A DNA stretch of 21,267 nt, taken from positions 1 to 21,267 of the forward strand of contig NZ_JBBMFK010000041.1 of NCBI RefSeq assembly GCF_040096055.1. The letters run 5' to 3'. The DNA comes from Pseudoflavonifractor intestinihominis. GTDB lineage: Bacteria; Bacillota; Clostridia; Oscillospirales; Oscillospiraceae. This document shows, one piece after another, positions 1-7,348 of this stretch. The translations under genes and the position numbers were made by a program. The notes under the pieces are model-generated. The model ran no database searches. It was not told where the DNA came from and was given only the letters and a program-made list of their open reading frames with translations. How positions within the stretch are numbered: position 1 is the stretch's first letter; each line of letters opens with the position of its first letter.

Positions 1-177
1 GCGATGGTTTTTCATGAGGCGTTGAAAGCCTGTTTGTCAAGGTTCACGCCCTCGCTACTTATTTTCGTAGCAAGGTATGATTTGAATTTGTCGTCCGGGT
101 GGGCCTGGATGGGCGACAAGGAGTGTAAGCTCTCAGAGGACGTGATTGCGGACCTGTCTGACCTGCTGGCTGCATAA
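1..177 (+). CDS. 3' fragment of an unrecognised protein (5' end outside window)
   Basis: The frame beginning at base 1 is open for 58 codons and stops at TAA 175-177. The encoded tail ends in SEDVIADLSDLLAA. A strong hairpin begins 7 bases after the stop, which supports this being a real gene end. I do not recognise the family. Codons such as CTA, AGG and TCA and a visibly lower GC than the rest of the window set it apart, so it may be of different origin. It converges on the rqcP-side operon. 58 open codons could also arise by chance. Confidence 0.45.
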   Translation, partial: AMVFHEALKACLSRFTPSLLIFVARYDLNLSSGWAWMGDKECKLSEDVIADLSDLLAA

Positions 178-183
178 TGTTTT

Positions 184-230
184 AAAGCATCCCCTTCCCC
201 TGCTTACAGAACAGGGGAAGGGGATGCTTT
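184..230. terminator. Bidirectional hairpin terminator between convergent genes
   Basis: A perfect 19-bp inverted repeat (184-202 and 212-230) encloses a 9-base loop. The stem starts with AAA and ends with TTT, so either strand gives a stem followed by a short U stretch. It lies between the plus-strand fragment (stop at 177) and the minus-strand rqcP (stop at 261), and most likely ends both transcripts. Confidence 0.75.
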
Positions 231-260
231 GCTGTTATTATGGGGCAGCAAAGAAAGCTG

Positions 261-503
261 TTATGCCAGCTCCCGGTACATGGCGGGGGCGTCGTTCTTC
301 TTCACGGCCTCGGACACGGCCAGCACCTCCACCCGCACGGCCTTCTCACCGAAGCGGATCTCCAGCACGTCTCCCTCCTTCACGTCGTAGGAGGCCTTGA
401 CCGGGCGGCCGTTGGCGGTGACCCGGGCGTTGTCGCAGGCCTCATTGGCCACGGTACGGCGTTTGATGAGGCGGGAGACTTTGAGCCATTTATCAAGTCG
501 CAT
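261..503 (-). CDS. rqcP: RqcP/YabO-like S4-domain RNA-binding protein
   Basis: An 80-residue protein that is almost entirely an S4 RNA-binding domain: MRLDKWLKVSRLIKRRT at the N-terminus, then the NGRPVKASYDVKEGD turn. It matches the Hsp15/YabO family. In Bacillus subtilis YabO is RqcP, which binds the 50S subunit with RqcH and helps add alanine tails to stalled nascent chains. The ATG at 503 is preceded by GAGAGGAG at good spacing. Context supports the call: HU, mazG and a yabM-like flippase lie upstream, as in the yabM-yabN-yabO order of Firmicutes. The usual next genes (yabP, yabQ, divIC) are absent; a terminator follows instead. The HU terminator sits directly upstream of its ribosome binding site. 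Confidence 0.88.
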   Translation of the reverse strand: MRLDKWLKVSRLIKRRTVANEACDNARVTANGRPVKASYDVKEGDVLEIRFGEKAVRVEVLAVSEAVKKNDAPAMYRELA

Positions 504-520
504 GGGAAAACTCCTCTCTG

Positions 521-551
521 AAAAAAGCGGCTCCGGGCATCCCGGAGCCGC
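521..551 (-). terminator. Intrinsic terminator after HU
   Basis: An 11-bp perfect GC-rich stem (527-537 with 541-551) with a 3-base loop, followed on the minus strand by six T (526-521). It lies 17 bases beyond the HU stop and about 18 bases before the rqcP start, so rqcP needs either read-through or a promoter I cannot see. Confidence 0.88.
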
Positions 552-567
552 TCCATGTGGGACGAAT

Positions 568-843
568 TTACTGGGCCACGGCGTCCTTCAGGGCCTTGCC
601 GGGCTTGAATACGGGCACCTTGGAGGCGGGGATCTCGATGCTCTCCTTGGTCTTGGGGTTGCGGCCGATGCGGGCGGCGCGGCTCTTCACCTCAAAAGAG
701 CCGAAGCCCACCAGCTGGATCTTGTCGTTCTCGGCCAGAGCGGCGGCGATCACATCCAGGGCGGCGTTGAGGGCGTTCTCGGTGTCCTTTTTGGAAAGGC
801 CAGCCTTTTCAGCGGCGGCGTTGATGAGTTCGGCTTTATTCAT
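568..843 (-). CDS. hup: HU-family DNA-binding protein
   Basis: A 91-residue HU/IHF-type nucleoid protein that binds and bends DNA as a dimer. The N-terminal helices (MNKAELINAAAEKAGL) and the arm signature GFGSFEVKSRAARIGRNP (residues 46-63) are both present, followed by the usual FKPGKALKDAV C-terminus. An open frame extends upstream, but the ATG at 843 has a strong site (TAGGAGGAATTTTTACC before ATG) and matches the family start. HU is placed between mazG and rqcP, as seen in some clostridia, and has its own strong terminator; abundant separate expression is likely. A weak promoter may overlap the mazG stop (TTAACA near 909-914) but I am not confident of it. Confidence 0.96.
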   Translation of the reverse strand: MNKAELINAAAEKAGLSKKDTENALNAALDVIAAALAENDKIQLVGFGSFEVKSRAARIGRNPKTKESIEIPASKVPVFKPGKALKDAVAQ

Positions 844-911
844 GGTAAAAATTCCTCCTACATTCTGGCAGCGGTTCTCCGCCGCGTTTATCACTTAAAG
901 CGTCTCCGCTG

Positions 912-1697
912 TTAAGCCTGGTGCTTGGCCTGCTCCCATAGCTTGTCCAATTCCGCCAGATCCATGTCCTCCATGGGGCGGTCGCCCGCCAGCTCCTCCA
1001 CCCGGCGGAACCGGGCGATGAACTTCTCCGTGGCCTTCTGGAGGGCAGCCTCCGGGTCCACCTTCACAAAGCGGGCGGCGTTGACGGCGGAGAAGAGCAG
1101 GTCTCCCAGCTCCTCCTCCACGTTGCTGTTCTCGGCCACGGCGGCCTTGAACTCGCTGAGCTCCTCGGACAGCTTGTCCACCGCGCCGGACACATCCGGC
1201 CAGTCGAAGCCGGCCTTTTTCGCCTTTTTTTGTACCTTCTCGGCCCGCCACAGGGCGGGCAGGGAGCGGGCAACGGAGTTGAGGGCGTCGGTGTGGGTGG
1301 CCTGGTGCTTCTCCTTCCGCTTGAGGGCCTCCCAGTTGGTGAGGACCTCCCCGGTGCCCGAGACGGCCACGTCGCCGAACACGTGGGGATGGCGGTAGAT
1401 GAGCTTTTTGCAGACCCCGTCGGCCACGCCGTTCAGGTCAAAGGAGCCCTGCTCCTCCTCCATCCGGGCGTGGAGCGCCACCTGGAGGAGCACGTCGCCC
1501 AGCTCCTCTTTCAGGTGCTCGGTGCTGCCCTCGTCAATGGCCTCAACGGCCTCGTAGGCCTCCTCAAGGAAGTCCCGCCGGATACTCTCGTGGGTCTGTT
1601 CCGCGTCCCAGGGGCAGCCGCCGGGGGAGCGGAGGATCCGCACAATTTCCACCAAATCGTTCACATCATAGGAATCCTTGTACTGAAAATCTACCAT
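912..1697 (-). CDS. mazG: MazG nucleoside triphosphate pyrophosphohydrolase
   Basis: A 261-residue all-alpha NTP pyrophosphohydrolase with two MazG domains. The first carries GGCPWDAEQTHESIRRDFLEE and EELGDVLLQVALHARMEEE, the second EELSEFKAAV and EELGDLLFSAVNAARF; these E/D clusters bind magnesium. It hydrolyses (d)NTPs to the monophosphate and pyrophosphate, a house-cleaning role. The length equals stand-alone MazG such as the E. coli protein. Bacillus YabN carries an extra N-terminal tetrapyrrole-methylase-like domain that is missing here. The ATG at 1697 is preceded by GCAGGAG. It is followed, 68 bases on, by HU, and preceded by the flippase and its terminator. Confidence 0.95.
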   Translation of the reverse strand: MVDFQYKDSYDVNDLVEIVRILRSPGGCPWDAEQTHESIRRDFLEEAYEAVEAIDEGSTEHLKEELGDVLLQVALHARMEEEQGSFDLNGVADGVCKKLIYRHPHVFGDVAVSGTGEVLTNWEALKRKEKHQATHTDALNSVARSLPALWRAEKVQKKAKKAGFDWPDVSGAVDKLSEELSEFKAAVAENSNVEEELGDLLFSAVNAARFVKVDPEAALQKATEKFIARFRRVEELAGDRPMEDMDLAELDKLWEQAKHQA

Positions 1698-1767
1698 ACT
1701 TTGTACACTCCTGCAAGCGCTTTTTGCCTTTTTTTATCCTTCGTGACGGAAAATGAACGGGAAAGAG

Positions 1768-1801
1768 GTCAGCCGTCCCGCCATGGTGCGGGGCGGCTGA
1801 C
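1768..1801 (-). terminator. Probable terminator after the flippase gene
   Basis: A 14-bp inverted repeat (1768-1781 with 1788-1801, one G-T pair) with a 6-base loop, 24 bases after the flippase stop. The following minus-strand bases are pyrimidine-rich (CTCTTTCCC) rather than a clean T run, so termination may be partial and mazG may get read-through. Confidence 0.6.
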
Positions 1802-1825
1802 ACAGGGACGGCGCAGTGCGCCGGG

Positions 1826-3454
1826 TCATTTGATGCGCAGGATCTTGGCGATCTTGTCGCCCTTGGGCATGAGGGCCAGGTCCTCCCGGGAGATGACCCG
1901 CAGGGCCAGCACCAGCACCAGGTACACCACCACGCCCACGCCGATGCCGCCCAGGGTGGCCAGGGCGTTGCCGAAGTGGAGGAAGTTGGTGAGCAGGCCG
2001 TAGGTGGCCCAGGCGGCGGCGGCCATGATGGCCGAGGGCACGAAGGGCTTGAGGAAGGCCCGCAGGAAGCTGGGGGGCGCGGGGATGGACCGGCGGATGA
2101 TGAAGATCTCCAGGGCGCTGATGACGATGAAGCAGCACAGGGTGCCCACCGGGGCGCCGTTGATGCGGATGTCCGGATTGCCCACCAGGATGAAGTTGAC
2201 CACAACCTTCACCACGCCGCCGATGATCACCGCCAGGATGGGCAGGTTGACCATGCCGTTGGCCTGGAGGATGGAGTTGCACAGCAGCTGGAGGGCCACG
2301 AAGATGGAGGCCAGGCCCAGCATGGACAGCAGGGGGCCGGCTACGGACACGTCGATGGAGGGGAACAGCAGGCCCATGATGGGGCCGCCCAGGGCGAACA
2401 GGCCCATGCCCATGGGCAGGGCCAGCAGCAGGCCCACCCGCAGGGCGGACTCGCTGACCTTCTGGGCGCCCAGGTGGTCATGCCGGGCCAGGCTGGCCGA
2501 CACGGCGGGGATGATGCAGGCGGTGAGGGGCACCATCATGGAGAAGGGCAGGTTGTAGATGGACATGGTCTTGGAGTAGATGCCGTAGAGGCCGCGGGCG
2601 GCGTCCAGGGCGGCGGCCTTGTCCAGGCCGTCCACGGTCTGGTACACGCTCTGGAGCTGGCTCATGACCAGCTTGGTGTCGATCAGGGTGACCAGGGAGG
2701 TGGCGGCGGAGCCCAGGGTGATGGGGATGGCCAGCTTCAGCAGGGTGGCCAGGATGCGGCCGGAGCTGTCGGGCTTGTCGGTGGCGTGGAGGCGGCGGCG
2801 CCGGCTCCGGTCCCGGAAGAAGAGGAACAGGATATAGACCAGGGCCACCACGCTGCCGCAGGACACGCCGATGATGGCGCCCACGCTGCCAAATTCGGGC
2901 TTCAGGGCCACCTTGACCAGGAACAGGGCCAGGGCCAGGCCCACCACCAGCTTGAAGAAGGCCTCAATGACCTGGGAGATGCCGGTGGGCATCATGTTGA
3001 AGTGGCCCTGGAAGTAGCCGCGGAAGGCGGACATGACGCACACGCACAGCACCGACGGGGCCAGGGCCATGACGCAGTACACCGCCTTGGGGTTGCTGAT
3101 GACCACCTGGGCCATGGGGGCGGCCAGCACGGTCATACAGAAGAAGCTGATGAGACCCAGGGTGAGGAAGGTGAAGAAGGCCACCCGGAAGGTGCGCTGG
3201 ACCTGGTTGTGGCGGCCCAGGGCATTGGCCTCGGAGATGGTCTTGGACAGGGCCACGGGCAGGCCGGCGGTGGAGATGGTGAGGAAGAAGTTATAGATGT
3301 TGTAGGCGCTGTTGTAGTCGCCCATCACCTCATCGGAGAGGATGTTCCCCAGCGGGATGCGGTAGATGGCGCCGATGACCTTCACCAGAATGGCGCTGAC
3401 GGCCAGAATGGCCGCGCCGCCGAAAAAGGTACTTTTCTTTTCTGCGTTTGACAA
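1826..3454 (-). CDS. MOP-superfamily polysaccharide/lipid flippase (YabM/SpoVB-like)
   Basis: A 542-residue integral membrane protein with many hydrophobic helices across its length; the family normally has about 14. The N-terminal segment (ILAVSAILVKVIGAIYRIPL, then LPVALSKTISEANA) is typical of the SpoVB/YabM/MurJ branch of the MOP (MATE-like) superfamily, which flips lipid-linked saccharides for wall, spore cortex or polysaccharide synthesis. Position next to mazG and rqcP matches yabM in Bacillus, which argues for that subgroup, but sequence alone cannot separate YabM from SpoVB or a MurJ substitute. The start is a TTG at 3454-3452, chosen because GAAAGGA lies nine bases upstream and no in-frame ATG fits. 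It follows the deaminase gene after 55 bases and may be co-transcribed with it. Confidence 0.88.
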   Translation of the reverse strand: MSNAEKKSTFFGGAAILAVSAILVKVIGAIYRIPLGNILSDEVMGDYNSAYNIYNFFLTISTAGLPVALSKTISEANALGRHNQVQRTFRVAFFTFLTLGLISFFCMTVLAAPMAQVVISNPKAVYCVMALAPSVLCVCVMSAFRGYFQGHFNMMPTGISQVIEAFFKLVVGLALALFLVKVALKPEFGSVGAIIGVSCGSVVALVYILFLFFRDRSRRRRLHATDKPDSSGRILATLLKLAIPITLGSAATSLVTLIDTKLVMSQLQSVYQTVDGLDKAAALDAARGLYGIYSKTMSIYNLPFSMMVPLTACIIPAVSASLARHDHLGAQKVSESALRVGLLLALPMGMGLFALGGPIMGLLFPSIDVSVAGPLLSMLGLASIFVALQLLCNSILQANGMVNLPILAVIIGGVVKVVVNFILVGNPDIRINGAPVGTLCCFIVISALEIFIIRRSIPAPPSFLRAFLKPFVPSAIMAAAAWATYGLLTNFLHFGNALATLGGIGVGVVVYLVLVLALRVISREDLALMPKGDKIAKILRIK

Positions 3455-3475
3455 GGGCTACATTCCTTTCAGCGG

Positions 3476-3494
3476 ACAGCCGCCGGGCGGCTGT
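3476..3494 (-). other. Hairpin between deaminase and flippase genes
   Basis: A perfect inverted repeat (3476-3484 with 3486-3494; realistically 8 bp with a 3-base loop) in the 55-base gap. There is no T run, so it is not a convincing terminator. It sits just upstream of the flippase ribosome binding site and could affect mRNA stability or translation. Confidence 0.4.
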
Positions 3495-3509
3495 GTTGGT
3501 TGCGGCGGC

Positions 3510-4811
3510 TCAGCCGAAGAGCAGGGGCAGGGCGTACTCCTCCACCTCGCGCTTGACCCGGTCGATGTCGATGGTGAGGAACACCCCATCCTTGTATATG
3601 ACCTTGCCGCGGCACATATTCATGGCCACGTCGCAGCCGTGGGCGGCGTAGACCAGATTGGAGATCACGTCGTGCCGGGGCACCAGGTTGATGTGGTTGA
3701 AGTCCACCAGGATGAGGTCGGCGTCGCACCCCACGGCGATGCGGCCGGTGTTCCGGCCCAGGGCCTTGGCGCCGTTGACGGTGGCCATCCGCAGGGCGTC
3801 GGAGGGCAGCAGGGCCAGGGGGTCGTGCTCCACGCCGTTCTGGAGCATGGCGGCGATCTTCATGTCCTCAAACAGGTCGGTGGTGTTGTTGGAGGACACG
3901 CCGTCGGTGCCCATGGCCACGTTGACCCCGGCCTTCCGCATGCCGATCACCGGAGCCACGCCGCTGCCCAGCTTCAGGTTGGAGCAGGGGTTGTGGATGG
4001 CGGACACGCCGTGCTCGGCCATGATGGCCCAGTCGTCGGGCGTGGTCCACACGCAGTGGGCGGCGATGGCCCGCACATCCCACAGGCCGTGCTTCTCCAT
4101 CACCTGCACCGGGGTCATGCCCCAGCGGCCCAGGCACTCCTCGTGCTCCGATTTGGTCTCGGAGATGTGGATGTGCATGCCCAGGCCCTTGTCCCTGGCG
4201 TACTGGGCCACGCTGTCCCAGATCTGAGGGGCGGCGCAGGAGGTGTACTCGCCGTGGATGCAGGCGTCGATGAGGATCTGGCCGTTGTTGTACCCGTGCC
4301 ACTTGTCCACCAGCTCCCGGGTCTCCACGCAGGAGGTCCAGGTGGCGAAGTCGGCGGCGGCGTCAAAGGCGGTGACGCCCCGGGCGATGTTGGCGTTGAT
4401 GCCCGCGGCGGCCACCTCCTGGCAGATCTCGTCGCAGAACATGTACATGTCGGCCAGGCAGGTGGTGCCGGACATGATCATCTCCGCCAGGCCCAGGGCG
4501 GCGGCGGAGCGGATGGCCCGGCCGTCCCACTTGTCCTCCACCGGGAAGATGAACTTGGTCAGCCAGTCCTGGAGATTATTGCCGTCGCCGTACCCCCGCA
4601 TGAGGGTCATGGGCACATGGGTGTGGGCGTTGACCAGGCCGGGCATGAGCACCTTGCCGGCGGCGTCGATGACCTCATCAAAGGTCCCCTGGGGCCGCTG
4701 GGTGCCCACATAGGAGATCTTATCCCCTTCCACGGCCACAAAAGCGCCCTCCAGCACCGTGTTTTTCTCGTCGATCAGCACGGCGGTGGCGTTTTCAAAC
4801 AGAACAGACAT
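3510..4811 (-). CDS. mtaD: Amidohydrolase, MTA/SAH deaminase type
   Basis: A 433-residue cytosolic metal-dependent amidohydrolase of the TRZ/ATZ family. Metal ligands are visible: H63 and H65 (NAHTH), H186 (IHGEYT), H213/H215 with E218 (MHIHISET), H252 (AHC) and D303 (GTDG). The PCSNLKLGSG stretch (275-284) is typical of S-adenosylhomocysteine/methylthioadenosine deaminases, which convert these nucleosides to their inosine forms. Guanine deaminase or another deaminase of the family cannot be excluded. Full length for the family. The ATG at 4811 is preceded by AAGGGGG. The neighbouring purine nucleoside phosphorylase could split the deaminated nucleoside, supporting a purine or methyl-cycle salvage role. 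A terminator lies between the two genes, so this one probably has its own start or read-through. Confidence 0.87.
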   Translation of the reverse strand: MSVLFENATAVLIDEKNTVLEGAFVAVEGDKISYVGTQRPQGTFDEVIDAAGKVLMPGLVNAHTHVPMTLMRGYGDGNNLQDWLTKFIFPVEDKWDGRAIRSAAALGLAEMIMSGTTCLADMYMFCDEICQEVAAAGINANIARGVTAFDAAADFATWTSCVETRELVDKWHGYNNGQILIDACIHGEYTSCAAPQIWDSVAQYARDKGLGMHIHISETKSEHEECLGRWGMTPVQVMEKHGLWDVRAIAAHCVWTTPDDWAIMAEHGVSAIHNPCSNLKLGSGVAPVIGMRKAGVNVAMGTDGVSSNNTTDLFEDMKIAAMLQNGVEHDPLALLPSDALRMATVNGAKALGRNTGRIAVGCDADLILVDFNHINLVPRHDVISNLVYAAHGCDVAMNMCRGKVIYKDGVFLTIDIDRVKREVEEYALPLLFG

Positions 4812-4844
4812 GGGGAAACCCCCTTATCTCAGAATTCAGTCGGG

Positions 4845-4886
4845 AAAAAACCGCGGAGACGGACGCCGGAGTCCGGCGCCGTCTCC
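4845..4886 (-). terminator. Intrinsic terminator after purine nucleoside phosphorylase
   Basis: A long GC stem (4855-4869 with 4873-4886, single bulged base at 4863) with a 3-base loop, then on the minus strand GCGG and six T (4850-4845). It starts 15 bases after the punA stop and lies 34 bases before the deaminase start. Confidence 0.85.
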
Positions 4887-4901
4887 CAGGGAGCGGTTAT
4901 C

Positions 4902-5726
4902 TTACAGCTTCTTCAGACAGGCCAGCACCAGCCGGGAGAACTTGTCCTTGCAGGCCTCGGCGGCGTCCAGCACCTCCTGCTCGCTGAGGGGCTGGTCCAG
5001 GATGCCGGCGGCCATGTTGCTCAGCAGGGTGAAGCCCAGCACCTGCATGCCGCAGTGGCCGGCCACGATGACCTCGGGGGCGGTGGACATGCCCACCGCG
5101 TCGCCGCCCAGGATGCGGACCGCCCGCACCTCGGCGGGGGTCTCGTACTGGGGGCCGTAGCAGTAGAAGTAGACGCCCTCACGCAGCTGGATGCCCAGCT
5201 CGCCGGCGGCCTCGCGGGCCAGGTCCTGGAGGGCGGGGGTGTAGAGCTTGGAGGCGTCGGGGAAGCGGACGCCGAACTCGGGCAGGTTCTCGCCCCGGAG
5301 GGGGGACTCGGAGAACATCTTGATGTGGTCGGTGATGAGCATCAGGTCGCCGGCCTTCCAGTCGGTGCGGACGCAGCCGGCGGCGTTGGTGACGATGAGG
5401 GTGTCGGCCCCCAGCAGGCGCAGCACCCGCACGGCGTAGGACACCTCCTCATAGGAGTAGCCCTCGTAGTGGTGCATACGGCCCTGCATCACGGCCACGG
5501 GCTTGTCCTCCAGGTAGCCGAACACCAGCTGGCCCTTGTGGCCGGGGGCGGTGGAGGCCTTGAAGTGGGGGATCTCCCTGTAGGGCACCACGATGGGGTC
5601 CTTCACCACGTCGCCCATGAAGCCCAGGCCGGAGCCCAGCACCATAGCAGCCTTGGGGGTAAAGTCGCCGATCTTGGAGCGGATGTACTCCGCACTCTCC
5701 TGGTACTGGGCAAAGGTATAGTTCAT
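4902..5726 (-). CDS. punA: Purine nucleoside phosphorylase (trimeric, PNP class)
   Basis: A 274-residue cytosolic enzyme that splits (deoxy)inosine or guanosine with phosphate into base and (deoxy)ribose-1-phosphate. Family marks are clear: GSGLG (31-35, phosphate site), GRMHHYEG (82-89, catalytic His), TNAAG (113-117), GPQYETPAE (191-199), GMSTAPE (212-218) and SNMAAG (236-241, base-recognition Asn). Length is normal for the low-molecular-weight trimeric class. A longer open frame runs upstream, but the ATG at 5726 has AAAGGAGG eight bases before it and starts where the family starts. It follows the zinc-ribbon gene by 86 bases with no promoter I can recognise, so the two are probably co-transcribed. 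Confidence 0.95.
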   Translation of the reverse strand: MNYTFAQYQESAEYIRSKIGDFTPKAAMVLGSGLGFMGDVVKDPIVVPYREIPHFKASTAPGHKGQLVFGYLEDKPVAVMQGRMHHYEGYSYEEVSYAVRVLRLLGADTLIVTNAAGCVRTDWKAGDLMLITDHIKMFSESPLRGENLPEFGVRFPDASKLYTPALQDLAREAAGELGIQLREGVYFYCYGPQYETPAEVRAVRILGGDAVGMSTAPEVIVAGHCGMQVLGFTLLSNMAAGILDQPLSEQEVLDAAEACKDKFSRLVLACLKKL

Positions 5727-5754
5727 ACGCTTGTCCTCCTTTGTAGTGGGTGGA

Positions 5755-5777
5755 GCCGGGCGGAGGGGCCGCCCGGC
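5755..5777 (-). other. Hairpin between zinc-ribbon gene and punA
   Basis: A perfect 9-bp GC stem (5755-5763 with 5769-5777) with a 5-base loop, without a following T run. It may attenuate or stabilise the message between the two genes; it is not a convincing terminator. Confidence 0.4.
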
Positions 5778-5812
5778 GTGAATGGAGTGGAAGGGGTCAA
5801 ATCCGCCCGACG

Positions 5813-6205
5813 TCAGAAGGGCCGGCCACAGTTCTTGCAGAACTTGTCGTCCCGGCCGCAGGAGGCGCCGCAGTCGGGGCACTCCTTGGCGTGCTTCAGG
5901 GCGGCGATGCGGTCCTTCAGCTCGTCGATGGCGCGATTCTTCTCGTCGATCTGGCTCAGCATGCCGTCCAGTGCGGACTGGTCGGCGGTGCGGCCCAGAT
6001 GGGTATCATAGACCGTCTGGCCTACTTCCCGCAGCAGGTTGTTGATGTCGGTCTTCAGGTCAAAGATCTTCATGTTCAGCTTGGCGATATCCACAGTCTG
6101 CCCGGCGCATTTGGCGGCATAACGGGCAGTGGTGCCCGCCGCCTCACCTACGGACAGGGCGGTGCCTCTCACCCGATCCAGCAGCTCTCTCACACGTTCA
6201 TCCAT
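5813..6205 (-). CDS. Coiled-coil protein with C-terminal zinc ribbon, function unknown
   Basis: A 130-residue soluble protein. Residues 40-105 are charged and helical (DLKTDINNLLREV, SQIDEKNRAIDELKDRIAAL), probably a coiled coil. The C-terminus holds a zinc ribbon: C109-x2-C112 and C123-x2-C126 (CPDCG, CKNCG). No catalytic motif, signal peptide or membrane segment is visible. Similar small proteins are common in clostridia and usually annotated as zinc-ribbon proteins; I assign no role. The ATG at 6205 is preceded by AGGAGG. A good promoter lies upstream (6261-6289), making it the first gene of a unit with punA. Confidence 0.8.
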   Translation of the reverse strand: MDERVRELLDRVRGTALSVGEAAGTTARYAAKCAGQTVDIAKLNMKIFDLKTDINNLLREVGQTVYDTHLGRTADQSALDGMLSQIDEKNRAIDELKDRIAALKHAKECPDCGASCGRDDKFCKNCGRPF

Positions 6206-6260
6206 ACCCAGGAACCTCCTTTTTCAGCGTTCAGGCCATAGTATGCGGCAAGTCAGAGGT

Positions 6261-6289
6261 ATTTTACACCAGAGACGGGAAAAAAGCAA
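6261..6289 (-). promoter_or_regulatory. Sigma-A-type promoter for the zinc-ribbon/punA unit
   Basis: On the minus strand TTGCTT (6289-6284), 17-base spacer, TAAAAT (6266-6261). The start would fall near 6254, giving a leader of about 50 bases. The same two hexamers with the same spacing precede the Crp-like gene at 6418-7110. Confidence 0.6.
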
Positions 6290-6355
6290 CGGACACACGG
6301 CTGTTCTCGGAGAAAAGCAGGGTAAAACTTCCTTCCAAATTGGGAAAAACGGCAG

Positions 6356-6394
6356 AAAAACGCCCGCTGTCCTCATTTGGCGGGACAGCGGGCG
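6356..6394 (-). terminator. Intrinsic terminator after Crp-like gene 1
   Basis: A perfect 12-bp stem (6361-6372 with 6383-6394) and a 10-base loop, followed on the minus strand by TTTTT (6360-6356). It begins 23 bases after the stop of the regulator gene. Confidence 0.85.
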
Positions 6395-6417
6395 GAGGGG
6401 ACGGCAGAGGAAGGCGG

Positions 6418-7110
6418 TCAGTCGGTCCTGCCCCAGTTTTCCGTCAGGCGGGCGTACTGGTCCGCGGTGATGTGGACCTTGCCCCGGACGATGGAGAGGT
6501 AGTTGCCGTCCTGAAGCTGCTGCAGGCAGCGGTCCACGGTTTTGGCGCTCATGATGAGCTCGCTGGACATGGTCTGCCGGGTCTTGGTGACCACGGTCTC
6601 CCGGACGGCGGTGGGCGGGGTCAGGGAGCAGTACCGCAGCAGGTAGATGGCCACCTTGTCCAGGCTGGAGCGGAAGGCGGACTTGCCCCGGTAGTAGGAG
6701 TTGTCATAGGTCTTGCGGTTGCACAGGGCGGACACCATCCGCAGGAAGGGCAGGTCGTTGTCCAGCCAGCGAGAGACCAGGGCGGCGTCGCAGCGGATCA
6801 TGTCGCAGTCGGTGTTGGCCATGACGTTGGAGGCGTAGACCGGCATGTCGGCCAGCAGCTCCAGGTCGGAGAGCATGCTGGGGGCGTCCAGGGTGATGAA
6901 GCTGGACTTCTTGCCGTCCTCCGTCTCGCTGAAGGTGAGCAGCTCGCCCATGAGCAGGAACCAGGCGTACTTCACCGGCTCCTCCTGCCGCACCACCACC
7001 TGTCCGGCGGGAACCCGGACCAGAGTGCCGCTGTCCAGCAGAACAGGGGGGACCTTATTGAGAAATTCCGCGACTTTCTTGCTGCTCTCGCGATAGCTGG
7101 TGAGATCCAT
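6418..7110 (-). CDS. Crp/Fnr-family transcription regulator (paralogue 1)
   Basis: A 230-residue protein with an N-terminal cyclic-nucleotide-binding-type beta barrel (about 25-125), a dimer helix and a C-terminal winged helix (about 178-215: SSELIMSAKTVDRCLQQLQ, then YLSIVRGKV). The cAMP phosphate-binding Arg-Ser of true CRP is missing (MPVYASNV at that place), and there is no N-terminal Cys cluster as in Fnr, so the signal is unknown. The barrel carries GELLTFSETEDGKKSSF. The ATG at 7110 is preceded by TGGAGGC. It is a close paralogue of the regulator at 9785-10474: FRSSLDK and YLSIVRGKV are identical. It has its own promoter and terminator. The neighbouring surface nucleotidase is a plausible target, but this is inference. 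Confidence 0.9.
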   Translation of the reverse strand: MDLTSYRESSKKVAEFLNKVPPVLLDSGTLVRVPAGQVVVRQEEPVKYAWFLLMGELLTFSETEDGKKSSFITLDAPSMLSDLELLADMPVYASNVMANTDCDMIRCDAALVSRWLDNDLPFLRMVSALCNRKTYDNSYYRGKSAFRSSLDKVAIYLLRYCSLTPPTAVRETVVTKTRQTMSSELIMSAKTVDRCLQQLQDGNYLSIVRGKVHITADQYARLTENWGRTD

Positions 7111-7154
7111 ATGTGACGCCTCCAGAAGAGTGAAGTCAGAGAGTTCTGTTTTTT

Positions 7155-7183
7155 ATTTTACATAATCGCGGTAAAAAAAGCAA
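7155..7183 (-). promoter_or_regulatory. Sigma-A-type promoter for Crp-like gene 1
   Basis: Minus strand TTGCTT (7183-7178), 17-base spacer, TAAAAT (7160-7155), about 45 bases upstream of the start codon in an AT-rich stretch. A short dyad (AATTG-GA-CAATT, 7189-7200) lies just upstream of the -35 box and could be an operator. Confidence 0.6.
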
Positions 7184-7260
7184 CATGGAATTGGACAATT
7201 GGCTAAAATGGGAAAATGGAGGAGAGAATAGGCCGCTTTTAGCAAAAAACGTGGAGAATA

Positions 7261-7295
7261 AGGAAAAGGGGACCCTGAAAGGTCCCCTTTTTCCT
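7261..7295. terminator. Terminator after the S-layer nucleotidase gene
   Basis: An 11-bp stem (7264-7274 with 7281-7291) that can extend through AGG/CCT with one bulged base, loop of 6. It lies beyond the nucleotidase stop. The A-rich and T-rich flanks make it look functional in either direction. Confidence 0.75.
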
Positions 7296-7348
7296 GCGTG
7301 TGGCAGATGGTGCCGCAGAGGTCGCCCCGCCTGGGTGCGGGTGCGCGG

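Noticed and set aside
1976..3451. A 491-codon plus-strand open frame rich in Gly, His and Gln
   Set aside because: Exact complement of the flippase gene; repeated-looking residues come from codon bias, not from a real repeat protein.
3366..6011. An 881-codon plus-strand open frame
   Set aside because: Antisense shadow of the deaminase and phosphorylase genes, with the same low-complexity composition.
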